Below the pieces are notes generated by a model. It ran no database searches and was not told the DNA's origin. It was given only the letters and a program-made list of their open reading frames with translations. Of a stretch of 64,000 bases of DNA, positions 9,181 through 16,826 are shown piece after piece. Source of the DNA: BRHc4a sp049325055 (GTDB lineage: Bacteria > Bacillota > Desulfotomaculia > Desulfotomaculales > Desulfocucumaceae); assembly GCA_049325055.1 (NCBI GenBank), contig JBMOPB010000031.1, positions 11,185-75,184 on the forward strand, written 5' to 3'. Both the position numbers and the translations under genes were made by a program. The number at the start of each line of letters is the position of its first letter. Within the stretch, counting starts at the first letter, position 1.

Positions 9181-9241
9181 TATGCAGGCGAAGAGTGCCT
9201 GCTTTATTTTTTAACCGGCTATGCAGGCACTCTTTGTTTTT
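9181..9241. terminator. convergent nested terminator (microprotein / speD)
   Basis: GCAGGC/GCCTGC followed by TTTATTTTTT works for the plus strand. The overlapping pair AAGAGTGCCTGC/GCAGGCACTCTT serves the minus strand. The shared arm 9191-9202 can pair either way. Confidence 0.75.
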
Positions 9242-9253
9242 TGCATGAAATTT

Positions 9254-10072
9254 TTAACTTATACCGTTTTTATATACGTTATCCAACCAGGCGCGGGAGT
9301 TGAATGCCTGGGAAGTGGAGACTCTCTTAAACTGCTGGTATTTGCTGCCCCGTGAAATGAGGGTTTCATTGGTGACATTGCTGTTAAAAAGATCCTTTAG
9401 CTTTCCAATGACCTCGTTGTAATCGAAGAAGCGGCAAGAAAACAAATCCAGATACGCCCTCCTGGACTCCTCGAAATAGTGCAGGCTGATATGGCTCTCG
9501 GCTATCATGGTGAGAATGGATGTAACCTTTTCGTTTCCTATGGTGTTTCTAACCGTATAAGGGCGCATAATCGGAGTCATACCGATCTTAAAGGGCATTT
9601 CGTCAAAGAGGTCAAAAAGATCGTCCATAGTGCTGGGACCATTATAGTTCTCAAAGTCAAGAAAGAGATGCGGCCCAAAATCCAACTCCTGATTGATTTG
9701 GATTTTCCGGGGATAGCTATTCTTTTCTTCTCTTTTTAAAGTGTAAGAGGTTATATTTTCCGCCGGGAAGGCGTCTTTGATCATGTTCTCCAGTTTAACG
9801 GAATCAAAAGGCTCAGGAGACATCAGATCAACAAAATATGCCTCCCGGAAGGAAAATGTGTGTATTGTAAAGTGCCCGCCCCCCAGAAAAACAAAAGTAC
9901 TGATGCCGCAGTCCTCGGGAACAACACCGTTGTAATAGGGCAGGATAAAAGGAGTCATTACCGTCTTCATGCCCAGTTTTAGTGGTATTTCTTCCAATAT
10001 CTCGTGAACCAGCATAATATCATCCAAGCGAGAACGGTACCCGTTAAAAGCGTCCATTACAAAATGATACAT
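9254..10072 (-). CDS. tandem-fused S-adenosylmethionine decarboxylase-like protein (double SpeD)
   Basis: Two SpeD-type domains in one 272-residue chain; bacterial SpeD is normally ~120-140 residues and works as a pyruvoyl-dependent dimer. The N-terminal domain (~1-115) has GGGHFTIHTFSFREAYFVDL where the self-cleaving Ser is replaced by Gly. The C-terminal domain (~135-240) keeps AESHISLHYFEE, with the cleavable Glu-Ser, the following conserved His, and the Cys of LFSC. Only the second half should therefore mature to a pyruvoyl enzyme. The ATG at 10072 follows GAGGCG; a GTG 15 bases upstream is possible. It may make decarboxylated SAM for SpeE, or act on another amino acid as some SpeD relatives do. 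Confidence 0.8.
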   Translation of the reverse strand: MYHFVMDAFNGYRSRLDDIMLVHEILEEIPLKLGMKTVMTPFILPYYNGVVPEDCGISTFVFLGGGHFTIHTFSFREAYFVDLMSPEPFDSVKLENMIKDAFPAENITSYTLKREEKNSYPRKIQINQELDFGPHLFLDFENYNGPSTMDDLFDLFDEMPFKIGMTPIMRPYTVRNTIGNEKVTSILTMIAESHISLHYFEESRRAYLDLFSCRFFDYNEVIGKLKDLFNSNVTNETLISRGSKYQQFKRVSTSQAFNSRAWLDNVYKNGIS

Positions 10073-10294
10073 TTTTTTTCGCCTCACTTTAAGAAAAGAC
10101 TTTTATAGGCTATTGTGCCGGATCAAAACAATAATAATTATAAATATAAATCTCGTAATACGCCAGATCTTTGTTACTATTTTTATTCCTTTTTCGTGTT
10201 TCCCGAAGGTCCGCTGGATATAGCATTATCTGGTATATCAGCAAATTGTCTTAATATTAGCCGGGGCTTATAATTATTCAGCTTAGGAGGTGTA

Positions 10295-11167
10295 ATTATA
10301 AAAAGAGTTCTTCAAATAGCACTGCTGTTTATAGTTGTTGCCGTTGCAGTGTATTTCATTGCCACACGTTACCACAGGGCCGATGGGCCACAGACCGCCC
10401 CCGACATCAATAAAATACAAAAAATGGCCGAAACCCCGAAAGAAATGGACATAGCAGTTTATTACATCAAATTTTCGGATTCCGACGCTTTTCTTGTCAG
10501 GGAGATCCACCGGGTTCCCTACACCGAGGACGGACCCAGGGCAGCCGTAAATGAACTGATCAACGGCAGTCCTAAAACCCCGGGAGCCGCAAAGGTACTG
10601 CCTGCCGGCACCAAGACACTGGGAATAAAGATTAATGACGGGCTGGCCACCGTGAATTTCTCAAAGGAGGTACTGAATGCCAATGTGGGCACCGCCGGCG
10701 AGTCACTGGGCATTCAGAGTATAGTCAACACCCTTACCGAATTTCCCAACATCAAAGAGGTTTCCTTTCAGGTGGAGGGCAAGACCGAAGGGCGGGTGAA
10801 AGACTGGTGGGGGCACGTGGGGCTGTACGACCAGCCTTTTAAACGATACCTTGAAAAGGTCTACTATCCGGCAGTCTGGGTCACCCACCCGGTGGCGGGG
10901 CAGGCAGCCGGTGTGCCGCTGTTGATAAAGGGCAGCGCCAGGGTTTTTGAGGGGCGGGTTAACGCCCGGCTGCTGGACGAAAGCGGCAAAAAAATAGCTG
11001 AGGGATCAGCCACCGCAACTCAAGGAGCGCCTGGAAGGGGCGACTTTGAAATCAAGATCACCTATAAACCTCCGGGAAAAGGAAAAGGAACTCTGGAAGT
11101 ATTCTGGAACAGCCCAAAGGACGGCTCTGCTCAGGATATAGTGAAAATTCCGATACAATGGCCCTAG
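10295..11167 (+). CDS. GerMN/Gmad2 spore germination-type protein with non-canonical start
   Basis: About 290 residues: an N-terminal membrane anchor (KRVLQIALLFIVVAVAVYFIA), a GerMN domain (~60-165; VNELINGSPKTPGAAKVLP and GLATVNFSKEV), and a C-terminal Gmad2 immunoglobulin-like domain (~180-290; VTHPVAGQAAGVPLLIKGSARVFEG). Such proteins act at the cell surface in spore germination or cortex processing. The perfect AGGAGG at 10285-10290 is followed by ATT (10295) and ATA (10298), not ATG/GTG/TTG; the next GTG at 10349 would cut the anchor. The stop TAG lies within the left end of the IS element. Confidence 0.82.
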   Translation: MIKRVLQIALLFIVVAVAVYFIATRYHRADGPQTAPDINKIQKMAETPKEMDIAVYYIKFSDSDAFLVREIHRVPYTEDGPRAAVNELINGSPKTPGAAKVLPAGTKTLGIKINDGLATVNFSKEVLNANVGTAGESLGIQSIVNTLTEFPNIKEVSFQVEGKTEGRVKDWWGHVGLYDQPFKRYLEKVYYPAVWVTHPVAGQAAGVPLLIKGSARVFEGRVNARLLDESGKKIAEGSATATQGAPGRGDFEIKITYKPPGKGKGTLEVFWNSPKDGSAQDIVKIPIQWP

Positions 11168-12717
11168 CAGCCTGTCTGAGTATTAACAGAAAACAGGAAA
11201 ACTGCCTATAAATCCCGAAATATATATCATTATGATAAAAGGATATAAACCCTACAACCACAACCAAATATACTTATTTCCGCCAGCTCCGCAAGAATGG
11301 CTGCCAAAGAATCATATCATTTTCTTTATCAGTGATCTCGTCGACAACCTGGATTTAACCGCAATTGAGAAAGAATACGAAAGAGACTCAAGGGGCCAAC
11401 CACCTTATCACCCGGCACTGATGACCAAGATCCTGTTTTATGCCTACTGTCGCGGAATATTTTCATCCCGAAAAATAGCCGCAGCTGTTTATGAAGAAGT
11501 AGCCTTTGTAGTACTGGCTGGCGGAAACAGGCCAGACTTCCGTACCATTAACGAGTTCAGGCGGCGTCATATAAAATCCCTGCCCGGCATTTTTGCGCAA
11601 ATTCTAAAACTATGTGAGAAAGCCGGATTAGTAGGCTTAAAACACGCCTCTTTGGACGGCACCAAGATAAACGCCAACGCATCCAAGCATAAGGCCATGA
11701 GTTATGGCCGCATGAAGACCGAAGAACAGAGGCTGGAAAAAGAAATTAAAAAACTTCTTGAAAAAGCCAACCATATAGACTTAAAAGAAGACAAACTCTA
11801 CGGTCGAGACCGCAAGGGCGATGAACTCCCTGAAGAATTGGCTTACCAGGAAACAAGACTGGCCAAAATCAAGGAAGCTAAAGCCGCCTTGGAGGAGGAA
11901 GCCAGACTGGCCCGGGAAGAAGATAATAAAAAGAATAAGAACGATAACGACAAAAACGACGATCCTCCTGTGTTGCCAAAGGGAAAGGTCAGATATAAAA
12001 AGAAGACCGGCGAGCCCGACGACAAAGCCCAGCGCAACTTTACCGATCCGGAATCAAGAATAATGATGAATTCAGATAAAGCTTTTGTTCAGGCCTACAA
12101 TGCCCAGGCAGTTGTTGATTCCAAAAGTCAGATCATATTGGCGGGGGAAGTAACCAACCAGGCTGCAGACAGCCAGCACTTACCGATGATGATGGAAAAG
12201 ACTAAGAATAACATAGGCTGTTACCCCAGAGAACTCTCAGCTGACGCAGGATATTTTAGCCAGGACAACCTAAATTGGCTCCACGGCAAGACTGATTCAT
12301 ATATTCCCGGCGAGAAAATGAAACACAATTCTACACCTGAACCTGCACCCAAAGGCAGGATACCGGTTGATTTGCCGTTGCCCGACCGAATGAGACGAAA
12401 ACTAAGGACAAAGGCCGGCATAGAAAAATATGGATTAAGGAAGCAAACAGTTGAACCCGTCTTTGGCCAGATAAAAGAGATCCGCGGCTTCCGCCGGTTC
12501 CTTCTCCGGGGGCTGGAAAAAGTTCGCGGTGAGTGGCTACTCCTTTGCTTAACACATAACATTTTGAAGTTATATCGGAACGGAGGCAGGGTAATGCTGG
12601 CTAATATATGAAGTGGGGAGTGATTTCCCTGCTTTTTATGGAAAATCAAAATCTGATGGCCAAGGAACCTTCTCTCCGAATGTTTTCTAGAACCTAATTC
12701 ATAGACAGGCTGCTAGG
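11163..12717 (+). mobile_element. IS1182-family insertion sequence, complete
   Basis: Bounded by perfect 15-base terminal inverted repeats CCTAGCAGCCTGTCT at 11163-11177 and its complement at 12703-12717, ~1.55 kb in total, with one intact transposase. CTAG occurs at both tips and may be the duplicated, self-complementary target (ends would then be 11168 and 12713). The left end coincides with the stop codon of the GerMN gene. Confidence 0.9.
11232..12611 (+). CDS. transposase, IS1182 family (DDE type)
   Basis: 459 residues. The N-terminal domain begins GYKPYNHNQIYLFPPAPQEWLP, typical of the family. Candidate catalytic acids are Asp in HASLDGTKI, Asp in ELSADAGYF and Glu in VEPVFGQIKEIRGFRRF. 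A charged coiled-coil insertion (~160-260, rich in Glu/Lys/Asn) lies between the first two, as usual in IS1182/IS5-like enzymes. The frame is uninterrupted, so the element could be active. The upstream ribosome binding site is poor, as often seen with transposases. Confidence 0.93.
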   Translation: MIKGYKPYNHNQIYLFPPAPQEWLPKNHIIFFISDLVDNLDLTAIEKEYERDSRGQPPYHPALMTKILFYAYCRGIFSSRKIAAAVYEEVAFVVLAGGNRPDFRTINEFRRRHIKSLPGIFAQILKLCEKAGLVGLKHASLDGTKINANASKHKAMSYGRMKTEEQRLEKEIKKLLEKANHIDLKEDKLYGRDRKGDELPEELAYQETRLAKIKEAKAALEEEARLAREEDNKKNKNDNDKNDDPPVLPKGKVRYKKKTGEPDDKAQRNFTDPESRIMMNSDKAFVQAYNAQAVVDSKSQIILAGEVTNQAADSQHLPMMMEKTKNNIGCYPRELSADAGYFSQDNLNWLHGKTDSYIPGEKMKHNSTPEPAPKGRIPVDLPLPDRMRRKLRTKAGIEKYGLRKQTVEPVFGQIKEIRGFRRFLLRGLEKVRGEWLLLCLTHNILKLYRNGGRVMLANI

Positions 12718-12788
12718 TTATGATATATTATTAAGTAGCGTACCCATAGCACACAGTAATAAATGAAACAGTGCAAGGAGGTAAGTAC

Positions 12789-12947
12789 TTGGTAGTCAGA
12801 AAACAAGCGGTTCAGGAAGTCGCTCCCCTCTCAAGCAATATTGAAGTAGTGGCAGGCAGAGTAAAAAAGGATATTGCATGGGTTGTGGTCAGCGTTGCGG
12901 TATCGATAGTAGTAGGACTGGCTGTAGGCAACCTGTTTAAATTTTAA
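12789..12947 (+). CDS. membrane microprotein (52 aa)
   Basis: TTG start at 12789 follows AAGGAGGTAAG. The product has a charged N-terminal half and one C-terminal transmembrane segment (WVVVSVAVSIVVGLAVGNLF). A terminator follows within 40 bases. It lies just beyond the IS right end and would have had the GerMN gene as its upstream neighbour before the insertion. Function unknown. Confidence 0.6.
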   Translation: MVVRKQAVQEVAPLSSNIEVVAGRVKKDIAWVVVSVAVSIVVGLAVGNLFKF

Positions 12948-12980
12948 AATATCTTCGCCAGCAGCCATATGAAATTTTTA

Positions 12981-13020
12981 AAGCCCCATCTGCCCGGAAG
13001 TGGTCTGAGGGGGCTTTTTC
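12981..13020 (+). terminator. intrinsic terminator after the 52-aa microprotein
   Basis: Stem AAGCCCC/GGGGGCTT with a long, partly paired loop, then TTTTTC. Confidence 0.75.
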
Positions 13021-13032
13021 CATTTAATCTGG

Positions 13033-13302
13033 CTAGACTTTATCCATTATGTACCATATGGCCAGGGCTATAACGCTAAGACCCCATCGCAAATGAAAAA
13101 TCCTGTCTTCCCTGATCAGTTTTTTCATCTTTATCCATTCGGCCAGTGCCATAGGCACAATAAGTACAAAAAAAACAGCCCTGGCTACGGGTACAAAACT
13201 GGGATTGTTGATGCTCAAAAACCATAACATGAGCGCCCATGCCAGAATAGCGGCGGCTATCAGGGCAGGGCCCGGCGTTCTTTTATTTGCCAACTGAATC
13301 AC
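13033..13302 (-). CDS. small three-helix membrane protein of unknown function
   Basis: 89 residues with three hydrophobic segments: ALIAAAILAWALMLWFL, FVPVARAVFFVLIVPMALA and GLSVIALAIWYIM. The GTG start at 13302 overlaps its purine-rich site closely; the in-frame TTG at 13293 is better spaced and may be the true start. No family recognised. Convergent with the 52-aa gene and divergent from the GNAT gene. Confidence 0.6.
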   Translation of the reverse strand: MIQLANKRTPGPALIAAAILAWALMLWFLSINNPSFVPVARAVFFVLIVPMALAEWIKMKKLIREDRIFHLRWGLSVIALAIWYIMDKV

Positions 13303-13404
13303 ACTCCCTATCTTTTTAGATTTCCACTTTTAAGTCATAAAATCCTCCCCGTGTCGAACCAAGTCCCGGGGCAAATCATATCCTCTTATTAAAAACTGTA
13401 GAGG

Positions 13405-14457
13405 ATGATTTGTTTGTCTCTGAGAATCCATATGGTTAAAAACATCCGGGACCTGGCCGAATTTACAGCAGTGCCCGGACGCATACCTGAGTACCGAAAA
13501 TGGTGGGGTTTGGTTGCCGACCAGACAGCCAATTACGACCCCTCTTCAAATCCTGTGCAACAGCACCTTAAAAACGGCTACTTTATCGTATACAGGGATG
13601 GTTTCCCAGTGGGCCGCATAGCCGCCATAAAAGACTTTTTGATTCCCGACAGGGAAACAGGTTTTTTCGGCTGCTTTGAGTGCCAAAAAGACCCGGAAGC
13701 CGTATCTGCCCTTGTCGACGCGGCATTCCAGTGGCTTGTGCGCAATGGTTGCTCTAAAATGATCGGGCCGGCCACCTTTAACACCAACCAGAAAGTTGGC
13801 CTGCTTGTTGATGGCCTCCACCGAGGCCCTCAACCGTTACTGCCTTATAATCCGCCGTATTACGGCCCGCTTCTGGAAAAGGCAGGACTGGTCAAGCACA
13901 CCGATTTACTCACATTCAGCTGGCGAAAGGAAATGGGCATACCGGAAAAGGTCGCCAGGGCAGCGGAAAAGGTCCGGATTACCACCGATGCGTCAATAAG
14001 GAGGATAAACCCTTTTAACATAAGGTTCGAGGCCCCCCTGGTAAGAGATCTGTTCAACGGTTCAATGTCAGCCAACTGGGGTTTTATTCCCCTCACCTTT
14101 GAAGAATCGGCCGCAATGCTGGACTACTGCTCAATGTTTGCAGATCCGGACTTGATTATAACAGTATGGTATACGGGACGGCCGGCAGGAATAACTATCT
14201 TTTTACCCACCGACATTTCCGGGAAAGCACCTTCCAGAACGGTAAGGGCGGCAATAATGGGTGTACTGCCGCAATACCGGCACAGAGGGCTGGACTCGTA
14301 CATGATCGAATACCTGATTAATACAATGCTGAGAAAAGGCTATGAAGCGGCAGACATTTCAATGATACATGAAGAAAACGCCGTTATGCTTAAAATTGTC
14401 ACCCAAGTAATAGGAGCCGAACTGTCAGGACGCTACCGGGTGTACAGCACAGCCTGA
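13405..14457 (+). CDS. GNAT-superfamily N-acyltransferase (YghO-like)
   Basis: 350 residues with a GNAT fold in the C-terminal third: the acetyl-CoA pyrophosphate loop is GVLPQYRHRGLDSYMIEYL, preceded by a beta strand carrying RPAGITIFLP. The N-terminal part (GRIAAIKDFLIP, ECQKDPEAVSALVDAAFQWL, GPATFNTNQKVGLLVDG) resembles the large uncharacterised YghO-type proteins. Substrate unknown. The ATG at 13405 has a weak site; an ATG at 13432 is an alternative. Single gene, with its own promoter presumably in 13303-13404. Confidence 0.72.
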   Translation: MICLSLRIHMVKNIRDLAEFTAVPGRIPEYRKWWGLVADQTANYDPSSNPVQQHLKNGYFIVYRDGFPVGRIAAIKDFLIPDRETGFFGCFECQKDPEAVSALVDAAFQWLVRNGCSKMIGPATFNTNQKVGLLVDGLHRGPQPLLPYNPPYYGPLLEKAGLVKHTDLLTFSWRKEMGIPEKVARAAEKVRITTDASIRRINPFNIRFEAPLVRDLFNGSMSANWGFIPLTFEESAAMLDYCSMFADPDLIITVWYTGRPAGITIFLPTDISGKAPSRTVRAAIMGVLPQYRHRGLDSYMIEYLINTMLRKGYEAADISMIHEENAVMLKIVTQVIGAELSGRYRVYSTA

Positions 14458-14526
14458 ACACCATTTGACAATGCTCCCGCTATAAACTATTTTTAAATAT
14501 ATATACGTAAACTGGGGGTGTTTTTT

Positions 14527-14661
14527 ATGACCAGGGTGGACAATCTGGTAGCCGAACTGGAGAGCCTAAGCCTCGAGGAACTTAAAGAAGTGTTTGACCG
14601 TCTCCAGGACGTTTTGGATTTGCTTGGCTGGATTAAGCTCAACGAGGTTACATTTTATTAA
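14527..14661 (+). CDS. acidic helical microprotein (44 aa)
   Basis: ATG 14527 follows GGGGGTG. The product is amphipathic and leucine-rich (NLVAELESLSLEELKEVFDRL), ending WIKLNEVTFY. A terminator lies ~55 bases downstream, supporting a real gene. Function unknown. Confidence 0.55.
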   Translation: MTRVDNLVAELESLSLEELKEVFDRLQDVLDLLGWIKLNEVTFY

Positions 14662-14715
14662 AGAATTTTAATCAAACCGGTCGGGAGGAAAATACAGCCG
14701 GTTAAATGAGAACAA

Positions 14716-14757
14716 ACCCGCCAGCAGATTTACTGTTTATTTGGCGGGCTTTATTAT
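14716..14757 (+). terminator. intrinsic terminator after the 44-aa gene
   Basis: Stem CCCGCCA/TGGCGGG with an 18-base loop, followed by a T-rich run. Confidence 0.75.
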
Positions 14758-14860
14758 TGCGGTAAAACATTGCATTGTCAAATTTTTAACAGACAATCAC
14801 TTATGATTCTGATTATTATTCCAATATGGTTAACCTCTATGACTCTTCTTAAAATACGTT

Positions 14861-15514
14861 ATGAAAGGTGATGGTGTTCAGGTGGGTGTAGTAGTCGGTT
14901 TCAGCGGCAGCCCCGTAGTCAACGGCAACATTGACGTCGTAATTAAAGGGATTCTGGACTCGACAGGGCTTCCGGCGGAATTTGTCAAACTCTCCAGGTA
15001 CGAGATACGGCCGTGTATAGGTTGCCTTAAGTGCGCCTCCAGCAACAGGTGCGTACAGAAGGATGACATGAATACTCTTCTGGATAAGATATTGTCCGCC
15101 CGGGGCATAGTAGTCGGGGGGTTCCCTACATATTTCAGCCTCAATGCATTGACCAAAACTTTTCTGGAGAGGTGGTTTCCTCTGAAGCACAAGTTCATGC
15201 TGACAGCCGGAAAGTACGGAGTTGCCGTTGCCGGAGGATTTAGGGATACAGATAACGTCAGAGAATACCTGACTTCGTTTTTCAAGTGGTTCCGGATGCC
15301 GCTTATTGGGAGTATCACGGTTCCGGGAAATGCCCCATGCCTTTCATGCGGGTTCGGCGAGGAGTGCTCATATAGCAATGTCCCAATAAACTACGGCTCA
15401 AACAGGATTGACCCGGGAATGTTCCGCTCGGCCTGCAAGGATACCGCGCTGATGAGTGAAGCCAGAAAGCTTGGAAAGGCTTTAAAAGGAAAAATAACAA
15501 TAATTCAGTCATAG
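14861..15514 (+). CDS. iron-sulfur flavoprotein / NADPH-dependent FMN reductase family
   Basis: 217 residues with flavodoxin-like fold. FMN phosphate loop near residue 15 (GFSGSPVVNGNIDVV). The motif CIGCLKCASSNRC gives the C-x2-C-x2-C-x5-C spacing typical of archaeal and clostridial iron-sulfur flavoproteins that carry a [4Fe-4S] cluster. GGFPTYFSLNALTKTFLERW is the flavin-contact region. Two extra cysteines (CLSCGFGEEC) near residue 150 are unusual. Likely an electron-transfer or oxygen-stress reductase. The ATG at 14861 has no clear ribosome binding site, and a GTG shortly inside may be used. Confidence 0.85.
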   Translation: MKGDGVQVGVVVGFSGSPVVNGNIDVVIKGILDSTGLPAEFVKLSRYEIRPCIGCLKCASSNRCVQKDDMNTLLDKILSARGIVVGGFPTYFSLNALTKTFLERWFPLKHKFMLTAGKYGVAVAGGFRDTDNVREYLTSFFKWFRMPLIGSITVPGNAPCLSCGFGEECSYSNVPINYGSNRIDPGMFRSACKDTALMSEARKLGKALKGKITIIQS

Positions 15515-15537
15515 TAAAGAAATATTGGGAAATTACC

Positions 15538-15580
15538 GGGGTTTGCGCTTTTTAAGGCAGCGAAACCCCTTCGTTTTTTT
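15538..15580 (+). terminator. intrinsic terminator after the iron-sulfur flavoprotein gene
   Basis: Stem GGGGTTTGCGC/GCGAAACCCC followed by TCGTTTTTTT. Confidence 0.85.
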
Positions 15581-15589
15581 AGTCTTAAA

Positions 15590-15675
15590 AAAGGGGCTGC
15601 CGCCCCTCCGGACGCAACGCGTCCTAACCCCGCACTAAAGCAAGAGGGCACACCCCCTACTGAAACCCCCGTGTA
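15590..15675 (+). repeat. ~130-bp structured dispersed repeat, copy 2 (right part missing)
   Basis: Shares AAGGGGCTGCCGCCCC, GGACG..CGTCC, AACCCCGCACT and GAAACCCCCGTGTA with copies 1 and 3, but lacks the outer inverted-repeat half. Its right edge abuts the broken 3' end of the FAD-subunit pseudogene at ~15676. Confidence 0.85.
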
Positions 15676-16044
15676 AGTTCCATCCTTTTAGCAGCGGTTT
15701 CACAGGCTTTGATTATCTCGTTGTTTTCCATTACAGTCTGGTGGGGGCCGGTAAATACATCCTTGACGGCCAGTTCCCGCCTGCCGTTTTTACTGGCCAG
15801 GACAACAGTGGCATCCAAAACTAACAGGATCACGTTAAAATCAGCCGCCGGAACGGCAGAGCCAATGTTTCCCGCAGGTGTCCCCACACGCCTTATGGGA
15901 GGTCATCCGATTTCACCAACCCCCTTGATATTTTTTGGACTATACCGGTTCCGCTGTTGACTATGACCGCCTTTCCCCGGTTGTCTTCTAACAGGTCAAG
16001 GGCTTCTGCAAGTGTAGCTGGCTTTTGAATTGGGTATTTTTCAT
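15657..16044 (-). pseudogene. remnant of xanthine dehydrogenase-type FAD-binding subunit (CoxM/XdhB-like)
   Basis: Two homologous pieces remain. The N-terminus (YPIQKPATLAEALDLLEDN...GKAVIV) is followed after a deletion by the mid-region RRVGTPAGNIGSAVPAADFN and the strand pair up to GPHQTVMENNEIIKA. The start ATG at 16044 is out of frame with the homologous frame; one extra A in the A5 run (16037-16041) would restore MKKYPIQKP. The 3' end runs into repeat copy 2, so the C-terminal domain is gone. A family member would be ~280 residues; fewer than 130 are left. Clearly non-functional. Confidence 0.88.
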
Positions 16045-16057
16045 GCCATCCACCTTC

Positions 16058-16822
16058 CTAACCATTATCTCTAGACACGTTAATCGCTGCCAAGACATGC
16101 CGGGGTGTAAGCGGGATTACATTTATTTTGATGCCGGTGGCGTCGTAAAAGGCGTTTCTGATAGCTGGCGCGAAGGGAACCACGGCCACGTTTAATTATC
16201 CCGTCCCCTCTCTCAAAGGGCTGATCCCAGTTCATCCTTTCCTTGACTTTGGCTATACATTCCTCAAGGCCTAATCCGCGGTTTTTCTTCATTATCTGGC
16301 CGAAAATGGTCCTGTCCCCGTCTTTTAATATATTCTTCAGCCTGATTTCTATGGGGTCCATGTTTTGCCTTCTGGCCATTTCATCTATCTGACACTCCAC
16401 GGCAAAGGTTGCCTGGGGCACTCCGAATCCCTCAACATCTACGGCTATTATTTTTCCTTCCCTGGCAGCCGCCATCCTGTGCCTGATATACGTGGCATGG
16501 CGTTTGCCTGTGGTTGCCTCCGAATCCCCCTCCCACCACCGGGCAAAGCACCCTCAGCTTATTGTGGGGGATTCCAAAAACCGGGGCTAGGCAGCGCTTG
16601 GTAGCATACACCGCCTGCTGAGGGCTGATCAGGGTAAGCCCTCCGGTCATGGGGTCCGGCACGGCAATACAGATATCACACTCCAGATAACAGTGTTCCA
16701 CCATTGGGGTTTCATAGTAGTTTTCAATTATGATATCGGCCTCGGCGAAGGCCTTGTCGACATCCCCTTTATGCAGCGGCAAAACAGTTAAAATATTTCC
16801 TCTTTCGGCCCTCCTTTAAACC
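16058..16822 (-). pseudogene. remnant of molybdopterin-binding large subunit of a xanthine dehydrogenase/aldehyde oxidase-type hydroxylase
   Basis: Fragments in consecutive frames align to the family in order: ERGNILTVLPLHKGDVDKAF, ISPQQAVYATKRC, the VVGGGFGGN glycine loop, then after a frameshift TFAVECQIDEMARRQNMDPIEIRLKN, and after a large deletion the C-terminus FAPAIRNAFYDATGIKINVIPLTP. The first ~140 residues and several hundred internal residues are missing (normal length ~750). It follows mmsA in the same orientation by a few bases, so it was once an operon partner. Confidence 0.9.
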
Positions 16823-16826
16823 GTTT

